A DNA stretch of 64,000 nt, taken from assembly GCA_018806985.1 (NCBI GenBank), contig JADANN010000221.1, positions 806,001 through 870,000 on the forward strand. The letters are read 5' to 3'. A program made the position numbers and the translations under genes. The DNA is from Angiostrongylus vasorum (taxonomy: Eukaryota > Nematoda > Chromadorea > Rhabditida > Metastrongylidae). Shown here piece by piece: positions 60,601-64,000 of this stretch. The notes under the pieces are model-generated. The model did not search any database and was not told the origin of the DNA. It was given only the letters and a program-made list of their open reading frames with translations. Each line of letters begins with the position of its first letter. The stretch's first letter is position 1.

Positions 60601-60714
60601 GCCTCGAGATGTAATTCGTTCAAGGCATTTGTTTCCAGTTCGGAGAATGCGATAAGCTCGCTTTGCAGCAAGGACCGTATTACCGATATGCGATACGACA
60701 AGAGCGGCAGATAG
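51558..60714 (-). CDS. Nematode cuticle collagen
   Basis: Five minus-strand exons (60512-60714, 60298-60461, 59570-59678, 55202-55390, 51558-51643) join in phase at all four junctions and give about 250 residues. Order: a juxtamembrane segment (YLPLLSYRISVIRSLLQSEL), a subtilisin-type cleavage box KSRLSR, a cysteine cluster YCECQHANNCPRG, a first Gly-X-Y block of about 30 residues, a non-collagenous break with DGCMICPYGPKG, a long second Gly-X-Y block with one lapse (YLK), and the C-terminal PGPDANYCACPDRTPKG then stop. This is the standard plan of nematode cuticle collagens (usually about 300 residues), whose trimers are processed at the R-x-x-R box and crosslinked through the cysteine clusters into the cuticle. 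Introns of 3.6 and 4.2 kb are long for this family. The start codon and membrane segment are unresolved (see findings). The subfamily was not identified. Confidence 0.93.
52215..52445 (+). repeat. Dispersed repeat C (copy 3), in collagen intron
   Basis: GGCAAATCTCCCTCTGATCC, GGTCAGGCTGACATCGGAAC and CTCCGAAAAAATGGAG match copies 1 and 2; the 5' third of the repeat is absent. Ends AGTCCAAGTGTCTAAGTAAG. Confidence 0.72.
52485..52700 (+). repeat. SINE-like repeat B, in collagen intron
   Basis: Degenerate head GGGTGCGTGTAACTCAGTGC at 52475, ATGACTCGATCTCGTACCC as B box, CTCACCAAGCTTTC, then CAGAAAATTGGTACTAGGCT and TTGTCTGGGAGCAGAAC. Confidence 0.68.
52985..53135 (+). repeat. SINE-like repeat B, in collagen intron
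   Basis: Head GGGACGCGTGTAATACAGTG, CCTGATTCGATACAGTGC as B box, body CGAAAAATCGGTATTAGACT and GAGTTGATGCATTGATGG. Truncated at the 3' end. Confidence 0.6.
53143..53209. repeat. Two-unit tandem duplication (~33 bp)
   Basis: GAAATATGTCTCCAAGGAAT followed by TCTACGGTGT recurs 33 bp later with two substitutions. Local slippage or tandem duplication; no function implied. Confidence 0.8.
55202..55390 (-). CDS. Collagen exon 4: Gly-X-Y
   Basis: Acceptor GCATTAAG, donor CCGG/GTGGGT, 189 bp, phase 1 to 1. Starts GPTGKRGNPGSRYLKGRDGE; YLK is the only triplet without Gly. Ends SSGIRGKPGKP. Confidence 0.93.
57975..58190 (+). repeat. tRNA-like arm of the foldback family, solo, in collagen intron
   Basis: ACCCGCGTGGTGTGGTGCTG and AGCCCCAGGAAAGGGCAATA form the head; ACTCAGCATCATTGTGGTTG, GTGAAAATTG and CAGCAAATAAAAAGTTAACA the tail. 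Shows the arm can occur alone as a SINE-like unit. Confidence 0.6.
59025..59297 (+). repeat. SINE-like repeat B, body and full 3' end, in collagen intron
   Basis: GAGGTGCTATCTGGTCCGAT, CCATTGTCCCAGGACTCC, GACCAGTATTCAACGACATC, then ACGAATCGAATGCAAAAACT, GGTTCCACACGGTAGATATG and GCATGTGAAATAA. Matches 24.1-24.4 kb along the whole length. Confidence 0.7.
59570..59678 (-). CDS. Collagen exon 3: Gly-X-Y
   Basis: Acceptor TTCTTTAG, donor TTG/GTAATG, 109 bp, phase 0 to 1. Encodes 36 residues of uninterrupted Gly-X-Y starting GKPGYPGVSGRTGIPGKRGS and ending GPRGQSGRI. Confidence 0.93.
59880..60080 (+). repeat. tRNA-like arm of the foldback family, solo, in collagen intron
   Basis: GGGCCTCAGTGATGCAGTGG (A-box-like), GTGTTCAAATCTGGCC (B-box-like), AAATATCTCAGCACCATTGT, GGTTGTATTCCACGTCATAC, then CCATGAAAAAATAATAATTG and CTGTAAATAAAAAAGTTAAC. 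The clearest single-arm copy; its ends define the unit at about 200 bp. Confidence 0.7.
60298..60461 (-). CDS. Collagen exon 2: first Gly-X-Y block and internal Cys pair
   Basis: Acceptor TTCTTAAG, donor CAG/GTTTTA, 164 bp, phase 1 to 0. Encodes GQDGVDGIPGTDGPRGVPGE, then LPELLYRRVDGCMICPYG and PKGKPGAAGPNGPQ. The CxxC pair interrupts the triple helix. Confidence 0.92.
60512..60714 (-). CDS. Collagen exon 1 of those seen: cleavage box and N-terminal Cys cluster
   Basis: Donor GAG/GTAAAT at 60512/60511. The upstream limit is uncertain: TTTTGCAG before 60714 is a good acceptor (phase 2), but the same frame stays open and hydrophobic up to 60782, directly after an ATG-TAA. Encodes LSYRISVIRSLLQSELIAFS, KKSRLSRHVYDYCECQ, ANNCPRGKPGKRG. 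Confidence 0.85.
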
Positions 60715-61089
60715 CTGCAAAAGAATGCTAGATGCAACAGGACCAACAAAGAACAAGGCCAAGTGATCGTAGCAATTACAATTTACATTTTCCGCTATGA
60801 AAATTTAATGCGCGCTGTGGAATTCAAAGAAGTGAAATAACACTGGCTATTACATGTTATTGCTTGTCCAAAATCTAAGTACTACAGTGAACTTGATGAA
60901 AATCGTCACTTCAAATTTCCTGTTATTCTCCACTCGAACTATCACGAGGTCATCATGTGTCACTACCATTCTGGAGCTAGATGGACCTATGGAAACGTCT
61001 TTGCTGTACCGTCATAAAGGTGTATATACTACGTATATTTTATTTTTTTTATTTTTATTTGACCCGTCTTCAGGTCTACTGTGCGGATC

Positions 61090-61395
61090 CCAACACTTCT
61101 CACATTCAGTTCATTTCCTCGTATCCATTTCCACTGAGAGTTTCCAACTTTACGAGTGGCTTCGATTGCTGCTTGAGGATTTTCAGTTCATCTTGAATGT
61201 CGTAGAAGGCTGGTCGAGCGTTTGAGCCTGGAGTTCTGAGAAAGCCAGGCTGAGGCGTTCCCAATTAGATTGTGATTTTTTCTCAGACCATTCTGGTGCC
61301 AATTTCCCCACTCCGGTGGGATGAGAGACTTGGTTGTGCCGGAGCGGAATCGAACTAGCACCATGCTCGTGACGACGGACACCACTACCACTGTA
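61090..61395 (-). repeat. SINE-like repeat B, minus strand, array member 1
   Basis: Minus-strand order: CGAGCATGGTGCTAGTTCGA then TTCCGCTCCGGCACAACC, body GAAATTGGCACCAGAATGGT, CCTCAGCCTGGCTTTCTCAG, CGACCAGCCTTCTACGACAT and a tail with CGAAGCCACTCGTAAAGTTG. A (TA)n array separates it from member 2. Confidence 0.68.
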
Positions 61396-61399
61396 TATA

Positions 61400-61500
<101 letters not shown>

Positions 61501-61742
61501 GGGGCACATGTATGTGTGGGGATTCTGCCACATGGGCTCATTAAGCCTACCGTCTCTACGAGATCGACAAATAGATACCAGACCTCTTTGGAGAGTAGCA
61601 GCAATAACGTCACGCATCGGTAGGGTACTGTTGGTCATTGTGTAGCTCAGATATGCATTCATTAATATCGATGCTTAAAGAAGTCGGAAGCATGGTGCAT
61701 CCTTCAGGGGATTAATCAACGCCGTCTTCGCTCTACTGTCAT

Positions 61743-61745
<3 letters not shown>
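61501..61745 (+). repeat. SINE-like repeat B2, array member 2
   Basis: GCTCATTAAGCCTACCGTCT, GAGATCGACAAATAGATACC, AGACCTCTTTGG; 3' end GGTGCATCCTTCAGGGGATT and AATCAACGCC, then CTACTGTCATAAAGG and a (TA)n array. The head is eroded by the preceding TA run. Confidence 0.65.
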
Positions 61746-61747
<2 letters not shown>

Positions 61748-61795
<48 letters not shown>

Positions 61796-61800
61796 TATAT
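61748..61800. repeat. (TA)n microsatellite
   Basis: About 22 TA units directly after a SINE-like 3' end and before the next SINE-like head. Confidence 0.95.
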
Positions 61801-61802
61801 GT

Positions 61803-62035
61803 GGGGAAGGGTAATGATCCTGGCGCCGCTAATCACGAAGACGGCGTGGGTTCGACTCCGGGCAATGCTCATCAGGCCTCATATCTATTTTGAGTCAGGA
61901 AATTGCTACCAGAGTTGTCTTGGCCCATAATACTCTCTGCAAACTACGTGGAAACGCTCTGTAAAGGCTAGTCCAGGATTGCAGTGTAAATCAACTCAAC
62001 TTCCATTCAACGACATGTATAAGGAAAAGATTACG
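61803..62035 (+). repeat. SINE-like repeat B, array member 3
   Basis: GGTAATGATCCTGGCGCCGC, GGGTTCGACTCCGGGCAATG (good B box), CTCATCAGGCCTCAT, GAAATTGCTACCAGAGTTGT, CTTGGCCCATAATAC, CCATTCAACGACATGTATAA. Same orientation as member 2. Confidence 0.65.
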
Positions 62036-62565
62036 TTTAGAGGAGAAGTAACGTCTCAAAGAAGTAACTTCCAGCTTCGATAAGACATTGGTTGATTTGC
62101 TTGAATTCCATTTTCAACGAGGTAAACATCAGTACTGAGTGCTACCTGATAAGCGCTATTCTAGAGAAATCGCCTGCGGTGAGAAAGCTAAGAGCTATGC
62201 TGTGCAATAAGTCCTTTAAAAAAATAATGTAGAATTTTTAGCCTTACTCCTTATTTTTTATTATGTAGTATTGTCATTTATGGTACCACATTTGTTATTG
62301 TTTTATTTTTTCTGGGAAGTGTTCTGGTAATAGCGTTTGTTTGGAGTGTTGCACTACCATATACCAGTGCAAAGCTTACTTTATGCCGCTTCTCTCTGTA
62401 TAGTTGAATATATAATATAATACCTATAATCTATGTTCATATATTTATTGTTAGTATTTGTTATATCTTATTTTAGTATTTATTAGTTTCCATCATATTT
62501 ATATTATATATATATTTACTATTAGTATCTATTTATAATATTTGCTATGTAAACAAATTGGTTTT
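62036..62565. other. AT-rich interval, no gene
   Basis: TATTTA-rich low-complexity sequence, especially 62400-62550. No exon or repeat recognised. Confidence 0.45.
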
Positions 62566-62569
62566 TGAC

Positions 62570-63240
62570 AAAGTCAAAAGAGATTTTCGACAAGTTACTT
62601 TTGTGAATTCAAACTCGGACGTGCGTAATGCAAATGCCTCAAAACAACAGTGAGATATGGGGCTCATGTAGTGTTAACGAATGTACAGTAGAAGGTTGGT
62701 TTCGAGAATTTAGACGTGGCGAATTCCGACCTCAACTGAGAGTTTGGTGGAAGTAAATACACTCGAAGCTGCTTGAGAGCTTACAGAAGAACTCGATGAA
62801 GTACCTCAACTGTTCTGGAGTATCTAGAAAGAACTGGAAAGTCGACAACTTAATGGCGCGCGAATTGAATGAACATCAGAAAAAAATCAGCCGCTTTGTA
62901 GTAGCTCCTTCCTCGCAACAACTACGAAGCTTCACTGTCATCCCACTGTACTTGTCGAACCTCTCGTTTGACGACTACACTCGTCTTCAAGCATCTCAAC
63001 AACATGTTTTGCGAAGCTCTTCAGAGACTAAATCGACGTCGAAACTGCCCTGCAACGACTCTCATCCCCACCAGAATTTAAGAGTTTTCCACAACCCTAG
63101 AAAAACAAATTTGTTACTGGTTTGCAAAATTGTTTTGTTTCCAACTGCTTTCGTTCTTGTTAATAAGGTTTTCTTTTTATCTTTGAGCTTTTCTGAATTG
63201 AGATATCCCACTTTAAAGATACATGTTGAAGTCTTGCATT
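62570..63240 (+). mobile_element. Mariner-like transposase remnant
   Basis: Plus-strand frames give VNECTVEGWFREFRRGEF (about 62672-62725) and, after a frame change, VDNLMARELNEHQKKISRF (about 62838-62895). These match in order and spacing the N-terminal helix-turn-helix phrase (V-x-x-x-T-V-x-x-W-F-x-x-F-R-x-G-x-F) and the WVPHEL-x-x-x-Q linker of mariner transposases. WVPHEL is degraded to LMAREL, and the D,D,D catalytic blocks were not found, so the copy is dead and incomplete. Confidence 0.5.
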
Positions 63241-63590
63241 AATTTCTAGAACAGCCATTCCACCCAGCGTGAATATCTCTAGTCGAAGATGAAGGCATTG
63301 CTTCATTTCACTGCTTGTTCACTATGAACACAGCATAAGCTTTTTACTAGGTGGTTGGAATATGGGTTGTAAGTTTATCCAAAGCGGTTATTAAAACACG
63401 TGACCGAACAGAATGGCTATATATTAGCTCACGTGACTCTTTTTCAAACTCTGCGTTTCAGGCGAAACCCCGAAAATGTTAACCGCGTAAAATTTACGTT
63501 AGATTAACAACATCATGTTAGCTCGTTAAGGAGACAGCAACTCATTGGCGTAAACAGATTTCATTTAGCTTCGGCAAGAGTAACTAATTT
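63241..63590. other. No gene recognised
   Basis: Continuation of the mariner-like flank; no catalytic block or other feature could be read. Confidence 0.35.
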
Positions 63591-63594
63591 TCTT

Positions 63595-63760
63595 TGGATT
63601 GTTCAGCTTACACTTCCCACAGAATCCTTATTGGGTCGACGTTTCGGTGCCTTCTGTTTCTTCAGAGCCCCAGTGATTCGATTCGATTGTCCACAGCCGA
63701 TGTGCGTCTTCATAGTCGCATCGAGTCGATTTTTACGGAGTAGAACACCGGTCCAATGAA
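63595..63760 (-). repeat. Penelope-associated repeat end, minus strand
   Basis: Minus strand reads GGCTCTGAAGAAACAGAAGG then CACCGAAACGTCGACCCAAT. CTGAAGA, a spacer and CGAAACGTC occur as in the repeat ends at 19.5 and 23.2 kb. The remainder to the right end of the window shows no gene. Confidence 0.45.
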
Positions 63761-64000
63761 ACGTCGTTTTTATAGCAATGTCGTGTAAATCTATCCAGAA
63801 GCAATGAGTACTAGACTAGCTTGTCAAAGAAAACCTCGTAACAGCCTCGTGTAAACTGGACATTCCAAAACAATTGTGCTGTTCAGTTGTTTCAAGTAAG
63901 CGTTTTGCTCTAACCATACTTTTATATTTAACACACCTTTTGAAATAAAGTGAAATAAAAACCAGTTAATTTAAGCTTTCATTTCGAAGGAAATCGAATA

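Noticed and set aside
60568..60762. Minus-strand frame beginning ALFFVGPVASSILLQ as an alternative collagen N-terminus
   Set aside because: It is hydrophobic only because of the polypyrimidine tract and is out of frame with the cleavage box, cysteine cluster and Gly-X-Y.

Overview
The window reads as nuclear DNA of a parasitic-type nematode, most likely a strongylid/hookworm relative. The support is direct: a nematode cuticle collagen gene, a cuticlin-type zona pellucida (ZP) gene and a nematode-type protein tyrosine phosphatase (PTP) are all split into short exons with TTTTCAG-like acceptors and separated by kilobase introns. The surrounding DNA is AT-rich and packed with RTE-type retrotransposon remnants, tRNA-derived short repeats, a Penelope-like fragment and (TA)n arrays. 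The species assignment is inference; no species-specific marker was seen.

Layout. 0.4-5.1 kb: degenerate RTE-clade non-LTR retrotransposon pieces on the minus strand, then a 19-bp perfect hairpin. 5.7-6.3 kb: a foldback repeat with tRNA-like arms. 6.8-8.1 kb: four minus-strand exons of the N-terminal half of a PTP domain; no catalytic exon was found to the left. 8.1-17.7 kb: gene-poor, with another foldback (10.9-11.3 kb) and an RTE 3' fragment (11.7-12.4 kb). 17.7-34.0 kb: a long minus-strand ZP gene (ten supported exons plus one probable 5' exon) whose introns hold SINE-like repeats, a ~400-bp dispersed repeat and a Penelope-like fragment bounded by inverted repeats. 34-51.5 kb: gene-poor and repeat-bearing, with a few GC-rich patches that may be exons. 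51.6-60.7 kb: a minus-strand cuticle collagen gene, five exons spread over 9 kb. 61-64 kb: three tandem SINE-like copies separated by (TA)n arrays, a mariner-like remnant and a Penelope-type repeat end.

The collagen and the ZP protein would both belong to the extracellular cuticle/apical matrix; the PTP fragment would be a cytoplasmic signalling enzyme. All three genes lie on the minus strand, but their spacing gives no sign of an operon.

Two gene models each need one surplus C removed from a homopolymer at the start of an exon, and the collagen has an ATG followed at once by TAA just upstream of its first clear exon. These are either base-calling/assembly errors, unusual splicing, or true lesions. 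All exon joins were derived by hand from reading frame, splice dinucleotides and phase; none is supported by transcripts.
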